Counted from the first letter of the stretch, positions 24,833 to 33,620 are shown. The stretch: DNA of 51,876 nt from Rubrivivax sp. (GCA_030653505.1 JAURZK010000096.1:1-51876); one strand, 5' to 3'. Notes: generated from the letters alone by a model not told the origin. Made by a program: numbers and translations.

Positions 24833-25450
24833 TCACCACACCCGTGGCAGCTCGCGCCGCACACGCTCGCGGTCGCCGAAATCAAAATGCCACCACTCGG
24901 TGGGAATGCCGTGGAAGCCGCCGTGCACCATCGCTTCGTGCAGGCAGTCGCGTTCGGCCACCTGCGCCAGGCTCAGCACGCCGCTGGCCAGGTGCTCGGC
25001 GTGCAGCGCGGGGTGCGAGGCCTCGCTCATCTCGTCGAAGCCGCTGCCCATGTCGGCTTCGCGGCCGTGGGGGTCGATCAGCGTCACGTCCACCGCCATG
25101 CCGAAGCTGTGGATCGAGCCGCGGTGCGGGTTGGCGAAGTAGTGCTCCATGTCAGTGCCGGCCACGTCGTGCCAGATCGCCTCCTGCACCCGCTGCGGGC
25201 GCAGCGCGTCCAGCACCAGGATGTGCCAACCCGGACGCTGCCGGGCCAGCCAGGCCGCGGCGGCTTCCAGGCCTGCGGCGGCTTCGGCGCGCAACCAGGC
25301 GCAGTCCATCGTGCCGTAGAGGTTCAGGCTGGCGAAGTTGTTGGTGCCGGCGTAACGCAGGTCGTAGGGCACGCCGCGCAGGCCGTCCAGGCGGCGGAAG
25401 CCCGGGTGGCCCGCCACGTCCTCGACGCGCAGCATCGGCAGCGGGTTCAC
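24833..25450 (-). CDS. D-alanyl-D-alanine dipeptidase, VanX/DdpX type
   Basis: A 205-residue zinc dipeptidase of the M15D family that splits D-Ala-D-Ala. Zinc ligands and the catalytic base are visible: His114 and Asp121 in SIHSFGMAVDVTL, and Glu185 and His188 in EWWHFDF; the active-site Arg lies in LDALRPQRVQ. The GTG start at 25450 overlaps the stop of the peptide-binding protein as GTGA. No signal peptide is seen, so it should be cytosolic and act on imported dipeptide. The context resembles the E. coli ddpX-ddpABCDF locus, indicating nutrient salvage and not vancomycin resistance; no vanH/vanA homologues are nearby. Confidence 0.92.
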   Translation of the reverse strand: MNPLPMLRVEDVAGHPGFRRLDGLRGVPYDLRYAGTNNFASLNLYGTMDCAWLRAEAAAGLEAAAAWLARQRPGWHILVLDALRPQRVQEAIWHDVAGTDMEHYFANPHRGSIHSFGMAVDVTLIDPHGREADMGSGFDEMSEASHPALHAEHLASGVLSLAQVAERDCLHEAMVHGGFHGIPTEWWHFDFGDRERVRRELPRVW

Positions 25451-27045
25451 CGGTAGACACCTTCGAAGTCGACGCTGCCGTTGGGCGCCATCACGAAACC
25501 CTGCACGTCCTTGCGCAGCGGGATGTAGACCGAGGAGTGCGCCATCGTGATCCACGGCCTTTCGCGCTTGAAGATGGCCTGCGCCTGCTCGAACATCGCC
25601 AGCCGCTTGGGCTCGTTGACCTCGGCGCGTGCGGCTTCCACCAGTGCGTCGAACTCGGCGTTGCAGAACTTGATGCCACCGCGGCTGGCCGCGCAGGTGA
25701 GGTTGGGGGTGAGGAACTCGTCGGCAGCGGCCAGGTCGGTGCTCCAGCCGCTCATGTAGACATGGTGTTCGCCGGCGTTGGCGCGCTTGAGGTACTCACC
25801 CCACTCGTAGGTGAGGATGCGCGCCTTGACGCCGATCTTCGCCCAGTCGGCCTGGATCATCTGCGCCATCAGCTGGCCGTTGGGGTTGGTGGGGCGGCTG
25901 ATGGGCAGCGCCCACAGGTCGACTTGCAGTTCACGCTTCACGCCGGCGGCGGCCAGCAGCTGCTTCGCGCGCTCGGGGTTGTATTCGTTCTTCAGCGTCT
26001 TGTTGTAGCCGGGCACCGCGGGCGGGAAGGCGCTGACAGCCTGCAGCGCATCACCCCGCGGGAACAGCACCTTGAAGAGCGCGTTGCGGTCGATGGCGAT
26101 GTCCAGCGCCTCGCGCACCTCGCGCTTGTCCACCGGCGGCCGCTTCAGGTTGAAGGCCAGGTAGCTGATGTTCAGCGCCTGGATCTTCTGCACCACCACC
26201 TGCGGGTGGCCGGTGAGTGCCGTGATGTCGACGTCGCGTATCGCCGCGGCGACGTGGCATTCGCCGCGCGACACCTTCTGCACACGCACGTTGGGTTCGC
26301 GGCTGATGGCGTAGACGAGCCTTTCGGTGCGCTGCACGCCGCCCCAGTAGGCGGGGTGGGCCGTCAAGCGCAGCACGTCATCCTTGCGGTAGCTCTTGAA
26401 ACGGTAGGGCCCCGTGCCCACGGGCTGGTTGTTGATGGCGCTGGCGCGGCTTGCGCTCAGCAGCTGCGCCGCGTACTCGGCCGAATGGATGCCGGCGAAG
26501 CTGCTGGCGAAGTAACCCAGGAAGTTGACGTTGGCCTTGTGCAGGCGGAAGCGCACCTCGTGGTCGCCCACACGGTCGATGCCGGCAATCATCTGCGCCA
26601 GCCCCAGGCTCTGCGGGTAGACATAGGTGGCCGGGAAGGCGCCGTTGAAGGGCTGCTGCGGGTCGATGAGCCGCGTGAACGTGAACATCACGTCGTCGGC
26701 GTTGAACTCGCGTGTCGGCGTGAAGTAGGGCGTGGTGTGGAAGGCGACGCCGCGGCGCAGCGTGAAGTGGAAGGTCTTCGCGTCGGGGCTCACCGTCCAG
26801 GTGGTGGCCAGGCGGGGCTCGAGCACCGCGGTGCCGCGCTTGAAGGCCACCAGGCCCTGGAAGATCTGCGAGGTGACGTTGCCGGTGCTGCTGCTGTCCC
26901 ACAGCGCGGGGTCGAAACCCTCTGGGCTGGCGTCGGCACAGTAGACGAGTGGCTTGGCCGCCGGCGCGGCCGAGGCCGGGGCCGACACGAGCACAGCGCA
27001 GGCGGCCAGCAGTCCGAGGGGGCGGGAAAACACGCGGCGGATCAT
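25447..27045 (-). CDS. Peptide ABC transporter substrate-binding protein (DppA-like)
   Basis: A 532-residue SBP_bac_5 protein with a signal peptide (LLAACAVLVSAPASA), so periplasmic. It shows the family start LVYCADASPEGFDPALWDS, the GTGPYRFKSY block and FNLKRPPVDKREVREALDIA. Its sequence is like DppA rather than the four binding proteins at 37733-45137, and it lacks their DxDGDG loop. It heads the operon with the D-Ala-D-Ala dipeptidase and LD-carboxypeptidase-like gene but has no permease genes beside it. It may hand peptides to the permeases at 45319-48981 or to a distant set. Murein peptides are the likely ligand by context. Confidence 0.92.
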   Translation of the reverse strand: MIRRVFSRPLGLLAACAVLVSAPASAAPAAKPLVYCADASPEGFDPALWDSSSTGNVTSQIFQGLVAFKRGTAVLEPRLATTWTVSPDAKTFHFTLRRGVAFHTTPYFTPTREFNADDVMFTFTRLIDPQQPFNGAFPATYVYPQSLGLAQMIAGIDRVGDHEVRFRLHKANVNFLGYFASSFAGIHSAEYAAQLLSASRASAINNQPVGTGPYRFKSYRKDDVLRLTAHPAYWGGVQRTERLVYAISREPNVRVQKVSRGECHVAAAIRDVDITALTGHPQVVVQKIQALNISYLAFNLKRPPVDKREVREALDIAIDRNALFKVLFPRGDALQAVSAFPPAVPGYNKTLKNEYNPERAKQLLAAAGVKRELQVDLWALPISRPTNPNGQLMAQMIQADWAKIGVKARILTYEWGEYLKRANAGEHHVYMSGWSTDLAAADEFLTPNLTCAASRGGIKFCNAEFDALVEAARAEVNEPKRLAMFEQAQAIFKRERPWITMAHSSVYIPLRKDVQGFVMAPNGSVDFEGVYR

Positions 27046-27065
27046 AGCGGCGGGGTGGCAACTCT

Positions 27066-27480
27066 CGGCCCGTTGCTGTCGATCGCGAGCGAGTGCGTTC
27101 GTGCCGCTTGCGCGCCAGCACCTGCGCAGGCCGAGGCCGTTGGGTGGGCTGCTGCGTTCATGTCCCCCGGCCCGGGCTTCGCCCGGGCCTCCTCCTTTAC
27201 TTCACTCCGCAGCCCACCCAACACCCTCGGCCAGCCAGCAGCGGTGGCGCGCGCAGATGAACGCCACCGGCAGATGCGCAGGGCGGCGGTGGCACCTGCG
27301 GGCGTAGACCCCATGCGGGGCCGCCCGTCAGGTGGGTCATCGATGGCGGTGTTCATGGCAGAGCGGTGGATTCGCCACAGTGGTCGACCGCGCGGTGGGT
27401 CGGAGAACGCAGGTGACGCCGCCGCCCTGCAGCCACGAACGCAAGCACGCCCAACGCCAGCGACCAACAGCAACGGGCCG
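27066..27480. repeat. 415-bp intergenic element with terminal inverted repeats
   Basis: This fills nearly all of the 445-base gap between the peptide-binding protein and the M48 protease genes. Its ends are perfect 14-base inverted repeats, CGGCCCGTTGCTGT at 27066-27079 and its complement at 27467-27480. Inside are a long stem (27129-27232) and GC-rich short repeats. I see no convincing gene in it. The terminal sequence also occurs in the repeats at both window ends, so it belongs to a dispersed family. It looks like a small non-autonomous (MITE-like) element or a repeat mosaic. Confidence 0.6.
27129..27232. other. Long stem-loop with inner GC hairpin
   Basis: A 24-base arm at 27129-27152 pairs with 27209-27232 at 22 of 24 positions. 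The loop carries a perfect 9-bp stem, GGCCCGGGC at 27169-27177 and GCCCGGGCC at 27181-27189, with a TTC loop. It could form a cruciform in DNA or a strong RNA structure that ends transcription from either side. Confidence 0.7.
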
Positions 27481-27490
27481 CAAGCCGAAC

Positions 27491-28378
27491 TCAGGCCGCA
27501 GGCGGCTGGAAACGCCTGTCGGGCTTGCCAGCGGAATGGAACATCGGCTGGACGCGCGCCAGCTTGGTCTGGATGTCCCGTATGCGCGTTTCGCCCGCAG
27601 GGTGGGTCGACAACCACTGCGGCGGCGCCTTGCCGCCGGTGGCCGCACCCATCTTCTGCCACAGCGTGACGCCGGCGCCGGGGTCGTAGCCGGCGCGTGC
27701 GGCCAGCAACAGGCCCAGCGCATCGGCCTCGGACTCGTCCTGGCGGCCGAACCTCAAGCTCAGCAGCTGTGTCGCGCCCTGCGCCGCCAGGTCGCCCAAA
27801 CCGCCCAGGCCGAACAACGCCGCGGCGCCGCGCAGGAACAGCTCGGTTCCGCCGCTCTTGGCCATGCGTTCGCGTGCGTGTTCCAGCAGCGCATGCGCGA
27901 CCTCATGGCCCATGATCATTGCCACCTCGTCGTCGTTCAGCTGCAGCTGCTGCAGGATGCCGCTGAAGAACGCGATCTTGCCGCCAGGCATGCAGAAGGC
28001 GTTGACCTGCTTGCTGTTGAACAGGTTGACTTCCCAGCGCCACTGCGCCGCCCGTTCGTTGCACTCGGTCGTGTAGGGCACGATGCGCTGCGCAATGTAG
28101 CGCAGGCGCTGCATCTGCGGGTGCGTGGCCGGTACCAGGGCGCCCTGGCCCTGCGCCTGACGCAGCATCTGCACGTACTGCTGCTGGGCCGTGCCCTCCA
28201 CCTGATTGGCCGGCACCAGCCCCGACACGCGTGAACGGCGGCATTCGGGGATCTGTGCCTGCGCTAACGCGACGGGCGCGAGTGCGCCGGCGGCCAGCAG
28301 CGCCGTGAAGCGGCGCCGGCCGTGCAGCGTGCACGCGCAACCACAGGTGGCGGTGGAATGCGAAATGTTGTCTTGCAT
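27491..28378 (-). CDS. M48 family metalloprotease
   Basis: A 295-residue exported zinc peptidase related to the periplasmic LoiP/YcaL/BepA-type proteases used in envelope quality control. Zinc motif HEVAH (His158, Glu159, His162) and the third ligand in QDESEADALG are visible. The N-terminus GRRRFTALLAAGALAPVALAQA is a signal peptide with a twin-arginine look. I chose the ATG at 28378; an in-frame TTG at 28396 is weaker. No clear ribosome site is seen. No BamA-interacting or TPR domain follows, unlike BepA. Confidence 0.9.
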   Translation of the reverse strand: MQDNISHSTATCGCACTLHGRRRFTALLAAGALAPVALAQAQIPECRRSRVSGLVPANQVEGTAQQQYVQMLRQAQGQGALVPATHPQMQRLRYIAQRIVPYTTECNERAAQWRWEVNLFNSKQVNAFCMPGGKIAFFSGILQQLQLNDDEVAMIMGHEVAHALLEHARERMAKSGGTELFLRGAAALFGLGGLGDLAAQGATQLLSLRFGRQDESEADALGLLLAARAGYDPGAGVTLWQKMGAATGGKAPPQWLSTHPAGETRIRDIQTKLARVQPMFHSAGKPDRRFQPPAA

Positions 28379-28485
28379 GGGTTGGATTGTGGTCAATGCT
28401 GGCGTAGACCGCTGCCGGCGGCCGAGGGTTCCGCCGGCGGCGCCGGATGGCTTGCAGTTTCGCGGCCTGAAGTCGCCGCACGGAC

Positions 28486-28526
28486 TCAGCCCTCACGCGT
28501 GAAGTCGCGTGCGGGCCTTCGCCAGC
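28486..28526. repeat. 42-bp dispersed repeat, intergenic copy
   Basis: The plus strand here matches the reverse complement of 12983-13024, with one base deleted. A shorter internal echo of GAAGTCGC lies just before it near 28470. The short gap between the M48 and AmpG-like genes contains nothing else I can name. Confidence 0.7.
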
Positions 28527-28559
28527 CTTGCAACCCCTTCCGGGCTTGCACGGGCGAGC

Positions 28560-30149
28560 TCAGTCGTCGCTGCGGCCTAGTGTGGCGGGATCGACATCGA
28601 GCGCCTGTACGCTGGCGCGCAGCCACCACAACATCACCAGCGCCGGCAGCGCCAGCACGGTGCTGACGATGAAAAAGCTGGGCCAGCCTATGCTTTCGGC
28701 GAGCACGCCGGCCAGCGGCCCCACCCAAACGCGGCCCACCGAGGCAAAGGCCGACAGCAGCGCAAACTGCGTCGCCGTGTAGCGCTGGTTGCACAAGCTC
28801 ATCAGGAAGGCGACGAAGGCCGCCGTGCCCATGCCGCCCGACAGGTTCTCGAAGGCCACCACCGCCAGCAGCCCGCCATCCACCGGCGTCGGCGCCGCCA
28901 GCTTGACAAAACCCCAGTCGAAGGCCGGCAGCACGGCGCCGGGCAGCACACCCTTGCCTTCGGGCCCCAGCGTGGCCAGCCACCAGAAACCCAGGTTGCT
29001 GGCCAGCTGCAGCACGCCGAAGAGCAGCAGCGAACGCCACAGCCCCAGCTTCAGCATCAACGCGCCGCCGAGCAGCGCGCCGCCTATGGTCAGCCACAGC
29101 CCGATGACCTTGTTCACCACGCCCACCTCGGCCGGGCTGTAGGCCATGCTCTTGAGCAGGAAGGGCGTGAGCAGCGAACCCGCAAACGCGTCGCCCAGCT
29201 TGTAGAGCACGATGAAGAGCAGGAAAGCGCCCGCACCGGCGGTGCTGAAGTAGCTGCGCAGCCCGCCCAGCAGGGTCTCGAAGCGCGCCTGCTTCGCGGC
29301 CCACGCGGCCAGCGGCAAGGTGAAGGCCACGCCCAACAGCAGCGCCACCAGGTCGACCCAGCGCTGCTGCAGCACCGCCGGCAGGCTGCCGGCCGCCAGC
29401 CACGAACCCACCAGTGCCTGCGCCACCGCGCCGCCATAGCGGTCGCTGAGGAAGGCGCCCAGCACCACGGCCAGCACCACGGCGGCAAACCCGCGCAGGT
29501 CGTTGCCCGCGGGCGGCGGCGTCGTGGTGCGAACGGGCAGCCGCGGCAGCAGCAGCGCCGAGAGCACCGCAGCACCCACCAGCAGCGCCGCCATCAGTCG
29601 GTAGACCTGCGGCCATGTCCAGCCGCCGCCCTGTGCCGGGTCTGTCCAGATCAGCGCGATGCCGCCCGACAGGATCATCGCCAGCCGGTAACCCATGACG
29701 TTGAGCGAGGCGCCAAGCCCACGTTCCGGCGCCGGCAGCAGCTCGGTGCGGTAGGCGTCGATGACGACGTCCTGCGTCGCCGACAGGAAGGCCAGCCCCA
29801 CTGCCAGCAGCGCGAAGGCGCGCAATTCCGTGCGTGGCGAGGTGGCGGCCAGCAGCATCAGTACACCCGCCAGCCCCAGCTGCGTCAACACCAGCCAGCC
29901 GCGGCGGCGCCCCATGAAGGCGAAACCGGGCAGCTCGAAACGGTCGAGCAGCGGCGCCCACAGGAACTTGAAGGTGTAGGGCACGCCCACCAGGCTGAGG
30001 AAGCCGATGGTGGCCAGGCTCAGGCCTTCGACGGTCAGCCAGGCCTGCAGCGCCTGGCCGGTGAGCGCCAGCGGCAACCCCGAGGCAAAACCGAGCAGGC
30101 TGACGATGAGCAGGCGGTGCAGTGCGGCGAGGCGGTGGTTCAGGGGCAT
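28560..30149 (-). CDS. AmpG-like muropeptide permease (MFS)
   Basis: A 529-residue major-facilitator protein with about 12-14 membrane helices. It matches the AmpG family: LLGFASGLPLALTGQALQAW near the N-terminus, GVPYTFKFLWAPLLDR near residue 50, SATQDVVIDAYRTELL near 115 and FENLSGGMGTAAFVAF near 405. AmpG brings anhydro-muropeptides into the cytosol for recycling. The ATG at 30149 begins MPLNHRL just ahead of the first helix. Its place near the D-Ala-D-Ala dipeptidase and LD-carboxypeptidase-like genes suggests wall recycling. It is divergent from thioredoxin 2. Confidence 0.88.
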   Translation of the reverse strand: MPLNHRLAALHRLLIVSLLGFASGLPLALTGQALQAWLTVEGLSLATIGFLSLVGVPYTFKFLWAPLLDRFELPGFAFMGRRRGWLVLTQLGLAGVLMLLAATSPRTELRAFALLAVGLAFLSATQDVVIDAYRTELLPAPERGLGASLNVMGYRLAMILSGGIALIWTDPAQGGGWTWPQVYRLMAALLVGAAVLSALLLPRLPVRTTTPPPAGNDLRGFAAVVLAVVLGAFLSDRYGGAVAQALVGSWLAAGSLPAVLQQRWVDLVALLLGVAFTLPLAAWAAKQARFETLLGGLRSYFSTAGAGAFLLFIVLYKLGDAFAGSLLTPFLLKSMAYSPAEVGVVNKVIGLWLTIGGALLGGALMLKLGLWRSLLLFGVLQLASNLGFWWLATLGPEGKGVLPGAVLPAFDWGFVKLAAPTPVDGGLLAVVAFENLSGGMGTAAFVAFLMSLCNQRYTATQFALLSAFASVGRVWVGPLAGVLAESIGWPSFFIVSTVLALPALVMLWWLRASVQALDVDPATLGRSDD

Positions 30150-30313
30150 GGGGTGCGAGCATAGGGGCGACGACACCCCGTGCGGCCAGTTGCACGCCGT
30201 AGCGACCGGTCACCACCGGATGCACGGCAGCGAACAGAGGGCCACCGGGCACTGACCTCGCCCGGCAGTGCCGGCGTCCCGCCTGCGCTTGAAACGGCGC
30301 CTGCTCCCACCAC

Positions 30314-30763
30314 ATGACGCAGATGAACGACACCAAGCTCCACCTGCCCTGTCCACATTGCGGCGCGACCAACCGCCTGCCGGCCGCGCGCATCGACGAG
30401 GCGCCGGTCTGCGGCAAGTGTGGCCAGCCGCTGCTGGCGGGCCAGCCGCTGGACCTGGACGACGACACTTTCGACGCCGTCGTCGCGGCGACGAAGCTGC
30501 CCGTGTTGGTCGACTTCTGGGCTGCCTGGTGCGGGCCCTGCCAGATGATGGCGCCGGCCTTCAAGCAGGCGGCAGCGCAGCTGCAGGGCCGTGCGCTGCT
30601 GGTGAAGGTGAACAGCGACGACAGCCCGCAGCTGAGCCAGCGCTACGGCATCCGCAGCATTCCGACGCTGTTGCGCCTGCACGGCGGGCGCGAGACGGCG
30701 CGCCAGTCCGGCGCGGTGCCGGTATCGGCCATCGTCGCGCTCGCGGGAGGTTTGAACGCCTGA
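30314..30763 (+). CDS. trxC: Thioredoxin 2
   Basis: A cytosolic disulfide reductase of 149 residues with the TrxC layout: an N-terminal zinc-binding part (CPHC, residues 13-16; CGKC, 33-36) and a thioredoxin domain with the active site WCGPC (Cys73, Cys76). IPTLL with the cis-proline follows near residue 117. Two in-frame ATGs (30314 and 30323) are possible. In relatives this protein is tied to oxidative stress; no such operator is evident here. The 164-base gap to the AmpG-like gene holds a short GGCACTG/CAGTGCC hairpin. Confidence 0.94.
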   Translation: MTQMNDTKLHLPCPHCGATNRLPAARIDEAPVCGKCGQPLLAGQPLDLDDDTFDAVVAATKLPVLVDFWAAWCGPCQMMAPAFKQAAAQLQGRALLVKVNSDDSPQLSQRYGIRSIPTLLRLHGGRETARQSGAVPVSAIVALAGGLNA

Positions 30764-30847
30764 AGGTCCGCTCACCGCGCGCTGACTTCAGGCCGGCATG
30801 CCGCGCTTCTGCGCCAGCGCCGGCACATCACCGCGGCCGTGCCACGT

Positions 30848-32461
30848 TCACCGCACCGTCTGCACCCGCAGCAGCGCCGCGCCGAAGGCGTCGGAGCAGG
30901 GCGCTGCGCCCGGCTGGCCGCAGCCCGCCGCAGGCGTGCCGTTGCCCAGCACTTCCTGCAGCCGCGCGCGGCCGCTGGCGTCGAGCAGCGTCTTGGTGAA
31001 GGGGCCGGACCGCTCCTGCACCAGACTGCCCAGGTCGCGCGGGGCGTCGGTGACCATCACCAGCAGCGTCTCGGGGCCGGGCGGGCCGGCGGCGACGATC
31101 TCCCAGCCGGCTGCACCGGGCAGGCTGACACGCTGGCCGGCGCGCACGCGGTTGTCTGGGGCCAGCGTGTTCGGGTAGAGCAGCACCAGGCTCCGGCCGT
31201 CGGAACCGGCCATCGCCACATAGAGGTACCCATCGCGCTGCGGCGTGACGTCGATGTCCAGCGAGTCGCGGCCGATCTTCATCACCGGCTGGCGCACGGT
31301 GGCGACGATGCGGCGCGTGCCGTCGCGCTGGCCGTGCACCTCGCCCAGAATCTCGGACGACGTGGCGCGGCGCAGGGGCGCGGCGGGGGCGGGCACCTGC
31401 ACGGCCACGCCCGGCGGCGTCAGCGCGGCCACCGCTGCGGCCACGGCAGGCGGCATCGCCGCGGCGGGGCCCGCCGCGGCAGGGGATGCCGTGACGACGG
31501 GAGCCGCTGGCCTGGTGAAGTCCGCCCCCATCCACGCCGGCACGAAGCCGGCGTTGCCTGCCACCGTCATCTGCTGGCCCAGGATGCCCGGCTGCCCGGC
31601 CAGCGCGCGGTCGACCTCGGCCTGCGCGCAGCGCGTCACCTCGTCGGCGGTGATGGCGCCGCTGCCGTCCAGGTCCTGCGCCTGGCCGAGCAGACAGTCG
31701 CGCCAGGCGGCGGTGGCAAAGCCGCCGACGGTGCTGCTGTCGAAGCTGACCTCGTCGGGCCGGCTGGCCGCGATGTGCACGACGTTCTGCGGCACGGCCT
31801 GCGCCTGCTGCATCACCAGCGCCAGGCTGCGCGTGCGGAAGTTGCTGGGCTGGGCACACATCTCCGGCGCACCGGCGCGTGTGAACTTGGGCGTGATCTG
31901 TTCGCCCTGCAGCGAGAAGCCGCGTGTGCGGAAGGGCGCGCCGGCGACACCACCGGAGAAGCAGGCGTCGTAGAACACCAGCATCTTGTCGGCGCGCTGC
32001 GCCAGCGGCGCCAGGCGCTGGCCGAGCTCGACGCTGCTCAGTACCCGGCCGTCGCTGGCCATGAGGCCTTCGGTGCAACCGTCGAGCTTCACACTCTGGT
32101 CGTACCAGCGCGTGCCGTGGCCCGAGTAATAGACGAAGACGCGGTCGCCATCCCTGACGCGGCCGTTCAGTGCCGTGATCTCGGCGCGGATGCGGTCGGC
32201 CGTGGCCTCGTGGTCACGCAGCACCGTGATGTTGGCCGGCGCGATGGCCATCGCCGCGGCCATGCGTCGCGCGCTGGCCACGTCGTGCACGGCGCCCTTC
32301 AGGCGCGGGATCTCGGGATCGCTGTACTCGCCGATGCCTATGACCAGTGCGTGCCGCGTGTTGCGTTCGGCCGGCGGTACCTGCCCGAAAGCGCCGGCCA
32401 GGCCCGATGTGCAAAGCAGCGCTGCCAGCAAGGCCAGGGGCCGCAGGCCGGGGGCCTTCAT
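30848..32461 (-). CDS. Exported caspase-fold protein with EF-hand loop
   Basis: A 537-residue peptidase C14-type protein with a signal peptide (LALLAALLCTSGLAGA). The caspase domain (about 36-260) has the catalytic His115 in YYSGHG and Cys167 in DACFSGG, so it is probably active. A canonical calcium loop, DLDGSGAITADE, sits at residues 263-274. A low-complexity Ala/Pro linker (about 315-370) leads to a C-terminal beta domain (about 375-500) like DUF4384. It overlaps the OmpA-domain gene by 4 bases and ends a three-gene exported set. Its substrate is unknown. Related exported caspase-like proteins exist, but the role of this set is not described to my knowledge. Confidence 0.88.
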   Translation of the reverse strand: MKAPGLRPLALLAALLCTSGLAGAFGQVPPAERNTRHALVIGIGEYSDPEIPRLKGAVHDVASARRMAAAMAIAPANITVLRDHEATADRIRAEITALNGRVRDGDRVFVYYSGHGTRWYDQSVKLDGCTEGLMASDGRVLSSVELGQRLAPLAQRADKMLVFYDACFSGGVAGAPFRTRGFSLQGEQITPKFTRAGAPEMCAQPSNFRTRSLALVMQQAQAVPQNVVHIAASRPDEVSFDSSTVGGFATAAWRDCLLGQAQDLDGSGAITADEVTRCAQAEVDRALAGQPGILGQQMTVAGNAGFVPAWMGADFTRPAAPVVTASPAAAGPAAAMPPAVAAAVAALTPPGVAVQVPAPAAPLRRATSSEILGEVHGQRDGTRRIVATVRQPVMKIGRDSLDIDVTPQRDGYLYVAMAGSDGRSLVLLYPNTLAPDNRVRAGQRVSLPGAAGWEIVAAGPPGPETLLVMVTDAPRDLGSLVQERSGPFTKTLLDASGRARLQEVLGNGTPAAGCGQPGAAPCSDAFGAALLRVQTVR

Positions 32462-33135
32462 TCCAAGGTCACCACGCGCACGCGGCGGTTCGCGGCCGCG
32501 CCCGGGTCGCCGGCATCGGCCAGCTCGCTGGCGCCCTTGCCTACGGCACGCAGCCGCGCGGGGTGCACACCCAGCGATACCAGATAGAGCCGTACCTCAT
32601 CGGCACGTTCCTGCGACAGGCGCTGGTTCTGCGTGGCCCCGCCGCGCGGATCGGCATGGCCTTCGATGAGGAAGCGGCTGCCTTTGAGCTCGGGCGACTG
32701 CATGGCGGCCACCAGGCTGCCCAGCACGGTGCCGCTCTGCGGCCGCACACGAGCCGAATTCGGTTCGAACTGGATGGCCAGCGCCAAGCTCGGTGGCCGT
32801 CCGGGCGTGACGGGGGGTGCGGAGGAGACCGGTGCCGCAGCGCTTGCGGGTAGCGCCACTGCCGGCGCGCCGTCGGAAGACGCCGCCGCGGAAGCTCCAG
32901 AGGCTGCAGACGCTGAATACGATGATGATGCAGCCGACCCTTCCGCCTTCTGCCGCACCACCAGGTTACGCATGCTGCGCGAGGCGGCGGGCATCAGCGC
33001 CTCGATCATGGCCTGGATGTCGGTTTCGGCGACCTGCGGCCTGCCCGGCGGGGCGGCCGGCGGCGCCGCCTCGGCGCAGGCCAGCGCGAGGGCGCACAGC
33101 CAGGCGCCGGCCGCAGCCCGCGCCGCGGCCTTCAC
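32458..33135 (-). CDS. OmpA-domain protein, partner of the caspase
   Basis: A 225-residue exported protein. A signal peptide is followed by a conserved segment (TDIQAMIEALMPAASR, residues 39-54), a long Ser/Ala-rich spacer (about 65-110) and a C-terminal OmpA domain (about 115-225). The peptidoglycan-binding Asp and Arg lie in IEGHADPRGG and QRLSQERADEV. There is no beta barrel, so it should tether something to the wall from the periplasm. It overlaps the gene before and the caspase gene after by 4 bases each. It shares its N-terminal segment with the OmpA protein at 37062-37649. Confidence 0.88.
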   Translation of the reverse strand: MKAAARAAAGAWLCALALACAEAAPPAAPPGRPQVAETDIQAMIEALMPAASRSMRNLVVRQKAEGSAASSSYSASAASGASAAASSDGAPAVALPASAAAPVSSAPPVTPGRPPSLALAIQFEPNSARVRPQSGTVLGSLVAAMQSPELKGSRFLIEGHADPRGGATQNQRLSQERADEVRLYLVSLGVHPARLRAVGKGASELADAGDPGAAANRRVRVVTLE

Positions 33136-33620
33136 GAAGCCGCCCCCACGCGCAGCCGCAGCTCCTGTTCGGCGGTGTTGCCCTGGTCGTCGGCCACTTG
33201 CAGGATGAGCCGGTGCTGGCCCGCCGGCACACGCGCCTGGTCGACGACCACACCCTGCTCGGTGACCACGGCGTGCTTCTTCAACCGGTCGGTGAGGTCG
33301 ATCTTGAGCAGGCCGTAGAGCACGCGGAAGGTCGAAGGCACGATGCGCGTGCCGGGCGCGGGCTTGAACGCCGCTTCGATGCGCACCGGCGCGTTCACGG
33401 CGTTGCCGGCCACCGTGGGCGTGACCACCTCGATGGCGGGCTGGCCGGGCCTGGTGACGGGCAGGCCGCGTGTGCGCACCTCGCGCGGCGCCGCGGCCAC
33501 GGCCCGGGCTTCCAGCTGCGCCTCTTCATCGGTGATGAGCTCGAAGCCCTCGGCGCGGCTCGTGGCCGACGCGGCCAGCAGAGCCAGGCAGAGCAAGGGG
33601 GTTCGCAGCGCGTTGTTCAT
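33132..33620 (-). CDS. Exported beta-rich protein of unknown function
   Basis: A 162-residue protein, not recognised as a named family. It starts with a signal peptide (LLCLALLAASATSRA). The mature part looks like a single Ig/cadherin-like beta sandwich: PTVAGNAVNAPVRIEAAF, PSTFRVLYGLLKIDLTDR, and a last strand pair LILQVADDQGNTAEQELRLRV. AAGGACC upstream supports the ATG at 33620. It is the first gene of the set with the OmpA-domain and caspase genes, joined by a 4-base overlap. The 141 bases between it and the sensor kinase gene could carry a separate promoter. Confidence 0.78.
   Translation of the reverse strand: MNNALRTPLLCLALLAASATSRAEGFELITDEEAQLEARAVAAAPREVRTRGLPVTRPGQPAIEVVTPTVAGNAVNAPVRIEAAFKPAPGTRIVPSTFRVLYGLLKIDLTDRLKKHAVVTEQGVVVDQARVPAGQHRLILQVADDQGNTAEQELRLRVGAAS

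Noticed and set aside
24833..25450. Reading the VanX-type gene as a vancomycin-resistance determinant
   Set aside because: No vanH, vanA or vanRS homologues are nearby, and the neighbours fit dipeptide salvage as in the ddp operon.
27046..27490. Small open frames in the intergenic element that could be read as hypothetical genes
   Set aside because: They follow repeat sequence found elsewhere, lack ribosome sites and overlap a strong inverted-repeat structure.
23863..27669. A very long open plus-strand frame of about 1268 codons across the LD-carboxypeptidase, dipeptidase and peptide-binding genes
   Set aside because: It is antisense to three clearly recognisable genes; GC-rich codon use leaves the opposite strand free of stops. 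The product has no recognisable domains.
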